Source of the DNA: Blastomussa wellsi
Taxonomy: Eukaryota; Cnidaria; Anthozoa; Scleractinia; Plerogyridae
DNA length: 64,000 nucleotides
Direction of reading: 5' to 3'
NCBI GenBank assembly: GCA_947652115.1
Contig: OX393574.1
Coordinates: forward strand, 11,525,012 to 11,589,011
Of the stretch, positions 32,970-43,876 are shown in pieces. The notes under the pieces were generated by a model. The model ran no database searches, had not been told where the DNA came from, and was given only the letters and a program-made list of their open reading frames with translations. A program made the translations under genes and the position numbers. How positions within the stretch are numbered: position 1 is the stretch's first letter; each line of letters opens with the position of its first letter.

Positions 32970-33018
32970 ATTAATTTGTTTTGTTTCGTTTCGTTTCGTT
33001 TCGTTTCGTTTCGTTTCG
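32970..33018 (+). repeat. TTTCG pentanucleotide repeat
   Basis: About eight consecutive GTTTC units end in GCGGAATACC. It lies in the UBE2N-THNSL1 intergenic region, with no coding context. Confidence 0.85.
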
Positions 33019-33728
33019 CGGAATACCGTAAGCCCGATCCCACAAGCTCGTAGCTTCAACATCAACATACACAACTAACCTGTTGACTTGAAATGACGGT
33101 TATTCTAGCCACCCTCCCACCTTTTTATTCATGTCAGTAGTACACCATGTCCTCATTTCTCCTTTTTCTAATGCCTCTTTCTCTACGGCTTCTAATTTCA
33201 GTTGCTTCAGCGTCAATATATTGATATATTCGAAATGCTCGCTTTCAACAGGAGACTGTTTGCAGCTGGTCATTCTGTTCTTGGTTTTCAGGTTCTACAA
33301 ACTCTGCAACTGCAAATTTTGGTCAATTTTCAGATCTTCGCTTCAATCTTGAGATCTTCGCGGCTTTTTCCGCGGTGATCTTCGCGTCTTCGATTTCTTC
33401 GGAATACCCATAGAGCAGGGTGATAGAGAGGGTCGCTATTTATAATGAAAAAAAAAAAAACATTTGATTTAGCAGCTGCTTTTCATTAACCGATAGCCTA
33501 TCGAAAGTGCTGTTCCTACGAAAAACAAAAAAGATCTTGTATCTCTTATTCAACAGTTGTAGATTAAACGGTATGCAGATATACCTTAGGGAGCGTTCCC
33601 TTTCCATTTTCGGATCTAGCAACAACGGGGTCCAGCGATGACTGACCACGTGGTATAGTTTAATTACGAATAGAATGTAGAATTTCACATGAGTCGAACC
33701 TGATGTAAATGGATCGTGTGACTGAAGT

Positions 33729-34108
33729 ATAAAAAGCTGTAAAACTCACGAGTGACTTAAAACAAAGGACAAACAAGATAACAAAGAACTCAAAACAATA
33801 TGCAACAGAAAAACAATAGGTCAAAAACAAAGAAAAAAGTCACAGGTTTTTACACCGAGGTAAACCCTCGCAGCGACAGTTCGCCTCATGTGACAACAAT
33901 GAATATTAATTTTAATGAAAATCTTCAACTGCAACAAAATTTTGTAGATGCAATCAGTCGCACGATAGAATTCGAACTGACCTCTTGTTTTGGACGCAGT
34001 GCACACCCAAGACCTGTACTTTTTGGCTACGCCCTGTATGCCAATCTGGCCACAGGTTATACAGTTATTTTACAATTTAAGGGAGCCTCGGCTCTTGAAA
34101 CTAGTTAA
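33729..34108 (+). CDS. Unrecognised 102-codon ORF behind a TATA-like box
   Basis: ATG at 33800 opens MQQKNNRSKTKKKVTGFY and runs to a stop at 34108; TATAAAAAGC at 33730-33739 lies 61 bp upstream, a plausible core-promoter spacing with a short A-rich leader. The N terminus is lysine-rich; the rest has no motif I recognise. The last nine codons lie inside the MITE at 34081..34342, so the natural end is probably lost or the ORF is chance. It faces the 3' end of THNSL1. Treat it as hypothetical. Confidence 0.25.
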
Positions 34109-34342
34109 CACAAAGTTGTCTAAAACATTGTCTAAATTACAAATTTAACCGGCCAGTGCGTTGCCCCATTGTTTCACACAAAACAACCTCATTAATAACA
34201 ATAAGGACAACGCAGTGACGTCATAAAATCTAACATGGCGGCGCACTGGGATTTTAAAAGCTATAATCTTTTCTTCTTTTTACCATTATGAAATATTATA
34301 TCTCCCTTGTCCGGTCAAATTTGTAATGAGCCGAGGTTCCCT
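34081..34342. mobile_element. MITE at TTTAA, 24 bp past the THNSL1 stop
   Basis: GGGAGCCTCGGCTC at the left and GAGCCGAGGTTCCC at the right are inverted repeats; TTTAA flanks both ends. The right end lies 24 bp downstream of the THNSL1 stop codon, so the element probably forms much of that gene's 3' UTR or polyadenylation region. Confidence 0.75.
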
Positions 34343-34366
34343 TTAATTTAAATCTCGTCTACAAGA

Positions 34367-37300
34367 TCACTGACTCAAGAAGCGTTCTATTTCATCCATA
34401 ACTGTACCGACGTCAGCTTTGCACACTGTTTTCTGTACCTGAGGTCGTGTGACCACACTTTCAAGCCTTTTATGTGCAATTGGCCGGGTAGCAATTCGGT
34501 GTAAACTTTCAAATAACTGCACAGGGTCAAGCGATGTTGGAAACTGCCGTAATCCTTTCAACACGTCGTGTGCAAACTTGCTGTAATGTGCTGTCGCACA
34601 AATAATTAGCGGTCGATCAGGATTAGCAAAACGCCCTGCTACGTCTAGTGCCACTGCTGTGTGGGTGTCCAGCACATAGCCTGATTGCTCAAAGGTTGAT
34701 CTAATGGTTTTTAGACAGTTTTCTTCCATGGTCCAGTCAGCTGTGAATATGGTCGACAAGTTAGCCCTCAAGTCGTCGGATACCTGCAAAGAAGCGATGT
34801 CAAACATTTTGAGAAAGGTACTCACGATTTAGCAATTAGTAGATAAGATTGTGCTTAAAAGGGAGACTCGTCAGGGTTGCGAGTGATTCTGGATAATTTT
34901 CTAGTAACTACTTTTAATGTCCCTGTCATGCATGAATCTCGGGAATGTTGCTTTGAACGAAGTCCAAAACTACCCCCCCCCCCCCTCCCATTTTCTGCTA
35001 CTTAAACAAAAATGAATCTTCGAAAACTTAACCTCATAATAAAGCTGTTGGGTATTTACTAGTTTTTATTAACCGAGCGAAAGGACTATATTAGGAAAAT
35101 AGCCCCCAATCCCCCACCCTCCCCCAACCGACCGAAGGAAGCGAGCTTCCTACATCTTTCCCAGTACGTAACCGAGTTAGAGTGTGTTAACACTTTGTAT
35201 TAGCTTTTGCTTAGCTTTTACCCGAGATTGACTACCAGGCCAGGCGAGCATTGGCATCACTCGCAACGCAAGATAGCATAACGGAACAACATCAGGCCCC
35301 GGCTCTAAGGCAATTACAGGCGCGCGTTAATTTTTGAGGGATTTTCGATTGAGTGTCAAAAAATCAAAATCAAAGTTATCTAGCCAATCACAAAGGACGG
35401 AGACAATCCAGGGAGCCAATCAAAACTCGAAGCAAATACAAGTAGCCGACACAAAGCGCGGGAAAAGCTGTGTGCCAGTCATCATTGGTTTTGGGTTTAC
35501 TTCTGATTGGTTGAATACGTAACGCGAGTTTTCCTTTTCAACTAATCACAAAGCGTAGCAATGCTAAACCAAAAATAAACGCGAATTACCCGAGTTAAAA
35601 TCGTTCTAACCAACGAGCAGTAGAGCCATAACATACCTCAAAATGCTTGTTTTCCTCTAATGATCGCATTAAACCGGCCACAACTTGTCCATTGCCTTCG
35701 TTCGTATGATAAAGTAATCTCTCCAGATTGGACGATTTGAGAATGTCGATAGAAGGAGAGATGGTCTGATGAATACGCCTCTTGCTCATGTTGTACAAAC
35801 CAGTGTGAAAGAAGTCTGTCAGGATGTTGTTCTCGTTTGAAGCACAAATTAGGTTATTGAAAGGTATTCCCATTTCCTGGAAACACAGAAGGAACTTTTA
35901 AGCCCGATATCGAAGTATCAATTCTCTTGACTGAATACCACACATCTCATATGATGTAAGTTCTGAGAATTTGGTGAACGGGTACTTCATGATCAAGGGA
36001 ATTAGATATTTAAAATACGATAATTTCATTGATGATCATGACAAACTATGGGCAATTGTTATCCGTGATCCGTAAGCGGAGAACAAAGCTGCACAAACCA
36101 AAACTGAAACAACTCACATGAAACAAATAAGTGATCTAATCTCGTACCTCGAGTCTTCGTTCCTTACTGCGCAGGCTTGACGAAACGAACGACTCTCGAG
36201 AGTTCCATTACAGGCTCGATTTTGATTGGTTTTGAAAACAATAAAATGGCCGGAAGTAAATTGCCATTTAGTTGGTTGGGTCAAGCTTCATTCTCGTCCC
36301 CAGAGGCCGCGATCCTTTTGGTCAGCACCACGGACCCCAGCTTGTGAGCATGCGCAGAGTACTCGTTCTGTAGTTTTCAGCCAATCAGAATTGTCAGATT
36401 CGACAACGAGTCCGTGATTCGCGGACTTCCGGTTTTGGAGACGGCCAGAGGTCGTGATTCTTGGTGCTGACCAAAAGGATCGCGGCCCCTGGGGACGAGA
36501 ATGGTCAAGCTTTTGAAAGGTAGGCATGCGCAGTTCAACCGGAAGTCCGATATTTTCGGACTTCAAATCGAATAATTCCAGGGTCGCTCGTTTCCCAAGC
36601 GACCCTGGGTACGAGGGTGAGTAAATTGTGAAACATTGCAATATTGTAAAATTATTGTGCTTCTTTGGATTCTCGTGAAAAACAGAGAGGACTGGAAACA
36701 AGCGCCTAAGCTTTCGGAATCCTCACAATTGTTGATAGAAATTCGAGGGCTCTTTGCCAACATGAGTAAACATTTGAATACTAAAACCTTTATCAAGCAA
36801 CAGCGCTGTGTGCTCTACGTTTGCTTCAACAAACCTTGGCATAGTAGGCAGCCAGAATATTGCCAAAATTTCCCGTTGGAACACACAAATCCGCCATTTC
36901 GCCCATGGAGATCACGCCAGACTTGACCAGGTCCAAATACGCCGAGGCGTGATAAACTACTTGCGGCAACAGTCGACCCCAGTTTAATGAATTAGCAGCG
37001 CTTAGCTGAACGTTATAAGAGTCCGCAAGCTTTCTGCTGAACGACTGGTCGTTAAATATCGTTTTTATTGTAGTTTGGCAGAAGTCAAAGTCACTCTCCA
37101 CGCCAACCACGCGTGTGTTTAGACTATCTGCTGATACCATCTGAGATTTTTGAATCTGGCTAACTCCCTCGACTGGGTAAAGAACCAAAACTGCGGTGTT
37201 AGGGACGTCTTTAAAACCTTCAAGTACCGCGCTACCGGTATCACCAGACGTAGCGACAAGAACCAGGCGTTTAAGCGGTCCGTCTGAGGTAGATTTCTGA

Positions 37301-40300
37301 GAAATAGCTTCGTTGAAAAACTGCGGTGTCAGCTGCAAGGCCATATCTTTAAAAGAAGCTGTGGGGCCATGAAACAGTTCTTGTATATAGATCTGATCGT
37401 TAAGTTTGACTACAGGTGCTATAGCTTCGTGTTGGAAGTGACTAGAGTACGCGTTGGAGATCATTGCGTGCAGTATCGTTGGATGGAGCTCGGTTGGTGA
37501 TATCCAGTTTTCTAAGATTCTCAAAGCTCTTTCTTGATAGTTACAGTGCACAAGCCTTTCCCACTGACCTGGAAACCAAGCACAAATCAAAATGCAAAAT
37601 GCCACTGACGAAATTATGGCAATTGCTTACAAAGGAGGTGTTCGTCATCGCAGCGGGCGCTTAGCTGAACTCAGCTTTTGCAGCCGTGATAAAGCAACTT
37701 GATTAAAAGGGTCTGTGCGTATTTGAAGCCTTCACTTAACACCGAAAGTTTCGTTTTGAACAAAAGAATTGATAACACTTAGCACAGCACGCCACCACGA
37801 ATGTCGCGGGATTTGTAGTTGTACATTGCAGTCCAGTTTTCACGCGCTCTTGACAGGATCTGACTGTCAGGTGCAACTTTGTGATCCTCCTCTCGAGGAT
37901 TTAATTTTTTTTTACCCTGGTAACATGATAAAAATATAAAATATGCCATATCATATGACCAAATAAATTTTTACAACAAACTGGGGCTTATTAGGTCGAC
38001 GGAAAAAGATTTTCTTCACAGAAAATAACTTTGAAAAAATAATGGTCCGTCGGATCAGAAATCAAATGGTCACACATGTGCAGAAGACAGACAAAGATCC
38101 TTAAGGGATTCACTTTTCCTCCCAATTGGATGCTTTTCCAGCCACCTTCTCTACCGATCGCCTTGTGTCACATTTATAACTTAAGTGCCTTTCCTCGACG
38201 TCATTAACGGTCCCTAATTAACAACCCTATTCTGCAGTTTAGCATTCTCACCTTGAGTAAAGTATGGCAATTTCTTTTTCGGTACATACAGACCTCCATC
38301 CGGAGCAAGCCCCTCTAATACAACATCTAAAAACCCCGGGCTCTCTCCACTGTAAACCGAGTGCTCCTGTCTTGTACTAGTGAACCCCTCGTTGTGTTGT
38401 AACTCTTTCAGACGTTCTAGTGTCTTGTTGGCAATTTCTTCTATTGAATCTCCTTTAGCGCAAACCACGCGGACATCATAGCTGGATTCGTAAAACTGCT
38501 TGCGATACATAAGAATTTCACTCATACTTATTCCTGAAACAAGAGACAGCCTTAGAAGCTTGAGTGGAATTAAACATCCCAATCACATTAGAAAACCGTT
38601 GCCTTAGAGATAATTGCCACCTCCCTTAAAGACATGCCAGGCATGTCCCATAAAGGGGGTGCCTGAGAAATGTCTACCTTAGCAAGGTGCCCAAGGTGTC
38701 TCCCTAGAGAGAGATATTCCTTAGAGAGGTTTTGCCCTTACAAACTAATTATGGTGGTCATCTTTGGGTGGAGGTGTCTGACGTAAAGAAGTGTCTTGCG
38801 TTAATAAATATTAGGCAACATGTGTCTGGAAGGGTAGCGTAGCAGCTATCCAAAACTACTTTTGTTTGTTATTGTAAGCAGCTTCTATTGTTTTCAAGAC
38901 AAAGTCCCTGTTTCAATTGTTGAGTCTTTTGTTTAGGGCTAGGGTATCAAACCAATCACATTATATGTTAGGAAAGCTGCTACATCACCCGTCTGGAAGG
39001 GGTACTTCTCTTTGTAAAGCAAAGTACATGTTTCTCTAGAGGATTCTATAATGGGACATCTACACGTATTTTACAGGGTGTCTTATTTTAGATAGATCCC
39101 AACCATGAACTGATATTGCCTGGAGATGCCTCAGCCTTTGAAAGTTGTTCACCTTTGAGAGATCCCTGCCTTAGAGGTGTGATTAGGGTGTGCATGCCAA
39201 CACCCCATGCCCACCCCGCAAGTGATGTGCCTGTTTTAGTATCTGTTATTAAAAGACATTGTGGGAGGCGTGGTGGCCTAAAGGTTAGTGAGCTGGACTC
39301 GGGATTGGACAGTCCAGGTTCGAGCTCTGGCCAGGGCACTGCATTGTGTTCTTGGGCAAGACACTACTCCCACAGTGCCTCTCTCCACCCAGGTGTATAA
39401 ATGGGTACCGGCGAAATAATTCTGGGGGTAACCCTGCGATGGATTATTTAAAAGACAGTAGTGGACCCTACAGTACCTTCATTCTGTCCAACAATCCGGT
39501 TCACTTTCATTGCAGCAAGCCGGTTCAAAATTTCGTCATCCTCCACATCTAAGTAGACAACTGTGCCAAGTGATTTCACATGGTCCATGGCTTCTTTGTG
39601 CATTGGATTTGAACCACTTAGAGAAACCACTGCATTGCGGGGCAAAGACTGCAAAAGGGCTTGACCCTCCACCTCCACAAAGCCATCGGATCCAACTTGT
39701 GATAACTACATGTGACAACAAATAAAAATTAATATATAAAGAAAGCTAAAGAAACAATGGGAAAAGAACAATGGAAAAAGAACTGCGGGAGTGTGGACTC
39801 ACAAGTGTGGACTCACGCTCGCAACAGCAAGACAGCAGGCAGAAGACTGGTAGACATGGAGAAGCCTTACAGAAGCCCCAGATGCCACCAGACAGTCTGG
39901 GTCCTGAAGAAGAAGAAGAAGAAGAAGAAGAAGAAGAAGAAGAGAGCCAAAAATACAATGTTGGAGCATAAATAGGGCAACAATTCTGCTCGACATGCCA
40001 ACACCCTTGTAAGGGCACAACAGGTTTTTTGGCTGGTCATATCCCTTTACCATAGTTTGTTTTAGTGTGGTCAATCCACTGGGACAAACTATTTTTTTGC
40101 GTTTCTTTTTTCCCTTCATTTCAAATACAAAAATAGAAATTTAAACATACACTGTAGAATAAAAACACAGAAAGAGTGCACATGTAGCCAAAAGTGGCCA
40201 ATTCACAAGAACCTGCAAAGCTCTAGTCTATTTGGGGTAGAACATGTGGGCAAGAGACAAAATCTACAAAAGTAAGCAGCCAAGGTACAAGAACAAGCAT

Positions 40301-43300
40301 TGAACCTGTGATGGGCCTGGGTGACATTTGTTTCTCCCTGGCACCAAGCCTGTCACAACATCACTGCTTGTTTTCCTGGCTCAGGGGCATAGCCAAGATT
40401 TTTACAGAGTTGCGCACTGTTGTCTACCACTCTACTTTTGAGAGGCATTACTTTCCTTTCAAAAGACCCTACATCAATGCGTACATGTCTACATCTCCAA
40501 GGAGAGTAAACCTAAAACCAGAAGCATATTGATTATTGATTAACTGTTACAGTGTGACGCACCTTAGTGTGGCCACCCAACAGACTTTTTTGACAAGTTA
40601 TAATTAGCCAATCAGAGAGTGCAATTTGTTTGAGCTGTCCCGCCTCCAAGCAGTGTTCAAAGCTGTTGTCACAAAACCTGTTGCGCTTTTAACAAGGAGG
40701 CGGACAACTCAAACAAATTCACACTGGCTGATTGGCTAACTTGTCAAAAAAAGTTTGTTGGGTGGACACACTAATTATAAGGCACCTCGTGCTATAATTG
40801 TTTATTGATTAAGTAATAAATTAATTTTAATTCAAAATCAAATCAAATCTCCTTTGTTTAACAAGGGTAGCACATTCTATAATAGTCTTTTGACTAACAA
40901 ACCTGTGGCCCTTGAATTATCAGTCAAATTGGAATTTAGAAGTGTTGGTTTTTGTGGAAGGAGGAAAACCGGGGAACCCAGAGAAAAACCCTCAGAGGAA
41001 GGACGAGAACCAACAACAAACTCAGCCCACATATGACGCCGGGTCCGGGTATCAAACCCAGGCCACATTGGTGGGGGCAAGTGCTCTCACCACTGCGTCA
41101 TCCTTGCTCTTTGCTTGATTGATTGATTGATTCTTACAGAACACTCAACAGAAAAATACTACTCAAATACATTAGTTCACGTCTGCATATTTTCTTACCT
41201 TTTCTGCAACTGTCATTCCCCACACATTCTCCAGGATGTCATCGTCAACATCAATAACATCTCTTCCCAGATGACTACCAAGGATTCTCCCGATACTGGT
41301 TTTACCAGCCCCTGGGCTTCCCATCAGGATGACGTTATCGCCCTTCTGTAGTAAACAATGTAAAATATCATTATTGTTTGATATTTATTCCACCAGGTCA
41401 ACTGCCTCAGTTAATTGATTGTATCAAACACCCAGTCATACTCTTAGACAGAATGATGAATCTCTTGGCTATAAGAGAAGGGAGAAAAAATGGGGTATAC
41501 TCAAGTAAGAGGAGGTATCATGGTCGAGTTGTTTAGGGAGCTGGTGCTATAGTCTGAAGTCCTAAGTTCACGTCCTCCACCTGGCAACTTCACAAGATCA
41601 AATCATGCTTAGTATATAACCAACTGATGTGCCTTCTGCCAGATTTTAAGCAATGTTATGTTTGTTTGCTCCTTTGTTTCACAGATCGGGTGAAAAACTA
41701 TCACAGAATAGCTGGGTGCCGTTCCTTTCCCTTCACAAACAAAATTTGTTACGTTTTCAGTAATTTTGTTTCTTATTTTACTTTTTTGTTTATGAATTTC
41801 TTTGATTTTTTAGTCTTTGTTACTATAATTTTCCCGCAAAAAGTGGGGGGCCTAAAGTCCCCCAGCTCCCCCTCTTCTGCGATCAGTTGTAGATCATAAC
41901 AGATGTCCGACAGAATCTGTCATGTAGACATCACAGATCCATCATGGAGCCATCACTGGCACAGCCGTCATGTGTTTTACCATGTTTCACCGCCAAGGCT
42001 CGCCTCCTATCCCTTACCCCTCCACCCCCCTCCCCCCCTCCCCCAAACAAAAAAAGAAACAAGGAAAAACTGAACAAGGGATTACCTTTTGTTTTGTGTC
42101 ATATTGGCATCTTTCCTGATAACTTGCAAAACTGCTCAAATATTTCCTCCGCGTTCTATCAGAGCAGCCGTGTCTTTCCCGATTAGTCCAGGGAAAATGT
42201 GTATTTGAAGAAATCTCCCGAAAAACTCCCAAGCGGCGAGATCGAGAACAAAGGAAATTTCCTTTACGCATCAATCGAGGAAACATCGTACTCCAGGTCC
42301 TGCTGTGCGTCTTTTTACTACAATTTCAGTGCCAGACCATTATCTAGTGTGCAGGAAAGAGATCTGCAGAATTTTACAACTACTTTGCATAGTAAAAACA
42401 ACGTGCCAACGTCGAAAAGCTTCGGTCGAGAACAGCCTGGAACTGGTCAGGTACATTTTTATTACAATTTACTTGAGGTATCAACCGTTATGCTGGTGGC
42501 TGCTGGTCAACCGCGGTTGCAGGTTTATCCACATGGCTGCTCGAGGCGTTCGAGGAATTTTTGCTTTGAAGACAAGCGATACAGAAAGTACTTGCTAAAA
42601 TCTAGTCGTACTTTTTTGCTAAAGGTAGGCCATTTGAAAATCAAGACAAGTGTAAAACCCAAGCTGGCATAAAGAGGCTGGTTTAGACATCGATCCAGTT
42701 CGATCGTAAACTCGAGCTACGAGTCACGCTCACTGCACGAATGTTTGAAAGGAGTACAAATGTCATCATCTAAAAAGAGAGTGAGGTAGGGTATACGTAT
42801 TCTTAAACTATAACCGATGAGAATCTTATAGAATATTCATAGAATGCTCATCAATGGTCGTTGATATATACATTTGTATATCGAGAAAGGGCCAGAAACA
42901 GCACAAACCATTTTTTAATTATATCCACCCGCCCCCCGTAAGTCAAATTTTCCCTGCAGGAATGAAAGATGATTCAAAGTGCCCGTCCATTGGAAATAAC
43001 CTGCTGATGATGATGAAGACTTTATTAAAGTGTCAGAGTATTTAGCTTTAATTGCGGACACTATTAGTGTAATAAAAAATATATCTTTACTTAGCTATTT
43101 TACATAAGAATTATTTAAAACCTCCAAGAGAGCAATGAAAGAAATACATCAACACAAAAATGGCATCAAGGGAAACTCGGCATCAAGGGATCCCATCTTG
43201 GACTCCGAGTTTCCCTTGATGCCATTTCTGTGTCGATGTAATTATTTAAAATATTGAATTATTACAAATATCTTAAAGGAGCTATGTCACAAAAGTCATT

Positions 43301-43515
43301 TTATGATCCCGTTGGTGTTTTTCGGCATTAGAAAACTCTTACTTTTAGATTTCCTTCAATTTGAAAGTAAATGGGTAAATGACTTTAAATGCTGTGACAC
43401 TGCTCCTTTAAATTAGTCTGAAAAAGACAACTTATTTCCTTAACCCATTCCAAAATATTTGAAAGATCTTCCCCCCCTGGGAAGAAATAAGCCTTACCAC
43501 GGTTTTCGACGCCAT
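34367..43515 (-). CDS. THNSL1: Threonine synthase-like 1 (shikimate kinase-like + threonine synthase-like)
   Basis: Exons, 5' to 3': 43498-43515 (tentative, MASKTV), 41199-41345, 39477-39705, 38252-38533, 36835-37568, 35637-35876, 34367-34783. All are GT-AG and phases join into 688 codons (human about 743). Residues 8 to about 150 form the shikimate kinase-like part: P-loop GSPGAGKT at 15-22, VIDVDDDIL, SLSGSNPMH and NRIVGQNEG. The rest is the PLP-dependent threonine synthase fold: ELFHGPTASFKD with Lys299 expected to bind PLP, VATSGDTGSAV, NWGRLLPQVVYHASAYLDLV, PTGNFGNILAA and HTAVA/TAHYSKFA. The kinase part separates THNSL1 from THNSL2. Animals do not make threonine, so the substrate is uncertain. 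The short first exon gives no obvious mitochondrial presequence; a different 5' exon is possible. Divergent from POLR1G. Confidence 0.93.
36289..36503. mobile_element. MITE, TIR CATTCTCGTCCCCAG, 9-bp TSD GTCAAGCTT
   Basis: Ends CATTCTCGTCCCCAGAGGCC and GGCCCCTGGGGACGAGAATG, with arms continuing through GCGATCCTTTTGGTCAGCACCA. It is flanked by GTCAAGCTT at 36280-36288 and 36504-36512. Same termini and same duplication length as 2282..2575 but a different interior. In the THNSL1 intron between exons 5 and 6. Confidence 0.9.
39265..39445 (+). mobile_element. SINE family A, 3'-truncated
   Basis: GGGAGGCGTGGTGGCCTAAA, B box GGTTCGAGCTC, GTTCTTGGGCAAGACACTAC and GTATAAATGGGTACCGGCG match 6762..7055, ending at GTAACCCTGCGATGG. 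Its end is within about 40 bp of THNSL1 exon 3 (39477-39705). Confidence 0.85.
39908..39942 (+). repeat. GAA trinucleotide run
   Basis: About twelve AAG/GAA units in the THNSL1 intron between exons 2 and 3. Long chance reading frames here (poly-K or poly-E) are artefacts of the repeat. Confidence 0.9.
40571..40783. mobile_element. Palindromic MITE in a THNSL1 intron
   Basis: TTAGTGTGGCCACCCAACAG with TTTTTTGACAAGTTA and AGCCAATCAG is mirrored by CTGATTGGCTAACTTG, TCAAAAAAAGTTTGTTGGGT and GGACACACTAA; the inner words TTTGTTTGAGCTGTCCCGCC and GGCGGACAACTCAAACAAA also pair. Target duplication unclear (TTA or TA). Confidence 0.8.
40895..41103 (-). mobile_element. tRNA-derived SINE, family C
   Basis: Minus strand: GATGACGCAGTGGTGAGAGC (A box) and GGGTTTGATACCCGG (B box), then GGCTGAGTTTGTTGTTGG and TTTTCTCTGGGTTCCCCGG. 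The body differs from families A and B. Located 96 bp from THNSL1 exon 2. Confidence 0.75.
43151..43236. repeat. Perfect short hairpin in THNSL1 intron 1
   Basis: AATGGCATCAAGGGAAACTC and its inverse GAGTTTCCCTTGATGCCATT enclose a loop of about 30 bases holding CATCAAGGGATCCCATCTT. The outer words CATCAACACA/TGTGTCGATG extend the stem. The arms are nearly identical, suggesting recent origin or constraint. Confidence 0.85.
43277..43407. mobile_element. TTAA-flanked MITE, AGGAGC ends, copy 1
   Basis: AGGAGCTATGTCAC ... GTGACACTGCTCCT between TTAA sites. Its right arm (CATTTACTTTCAAATTGAAGG when reversed) matches 62601..62823. In THNSL1 intron 1, about 90 bp from the proposed first exon. Confidence 0.8.
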
Positions 43516-43876
43516 CTTGATGGGTAGGCAAAGCGATCAAAAGATGTGCAATTTAGTTTTTAATTTTCCATACATTTGTCCTTAATTTTTTTCCCGCAAA
43601 CCACACCAACCCAGCCAAATTTAGAGACAAATGATTGTATGGAAAATTAAAAAAACTTTATTGAGTGTCTTCTATCACGGCTACATCCTTCAATCCTTCA
43701 TCCCCGTGATAAGGCCTATTACTTTCAAAGCCCCTTTAACACAAGTCTCATCTACCCTGAGGGGGAGGCAGAGGGATGTAAAATGGAATGACCTTCAAGA
43801 AATTAGGTTGTGTACACTTCAATTTCTCTGGCTTTTCATAGGCATTTTATCTCTCAGCATCATCATGTCTTTCTAG
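43516..43876. promoter_or_regulatory. Divergent THNSL1/POLR1G promoter and unresolved POLR1G 5' exon
   Basis: The proposed THNSL1 ATG (43513-43515, minus) and the first recognised POLR1G exon (43877, plus) are 361 bp apart, so the two genes share this region. The first POLR1G coding exon must lie here or just upstream. One possible model is ATG at about 43787, donor after ATTAG, and an alternative acceptor CTCAG at about 43856, but the intron would be only about 51 bp and I do not rely on it. Confidence 0.5.

Noticed and set aside
33440..33688. 82-codon minus-strand frame
   Set aside because: Low complexity at its C terminus (poly-Phe from an A run) and no similarity.
39757..40119. Frames with poly-Lys, poly-Glu or poly-Leu
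   Set aside because: Artefacts of the GAA trinucleotide run in a THNSL1 intron.
42199..42672. 157-codon plus-strand frame within THNSL1 intron 1
   Set aside because: No recognisable domain, no splice or promoter support and biased composition; probably chance, though an embedded MAARGVRGIFALKTSD start could merit an RNA check.
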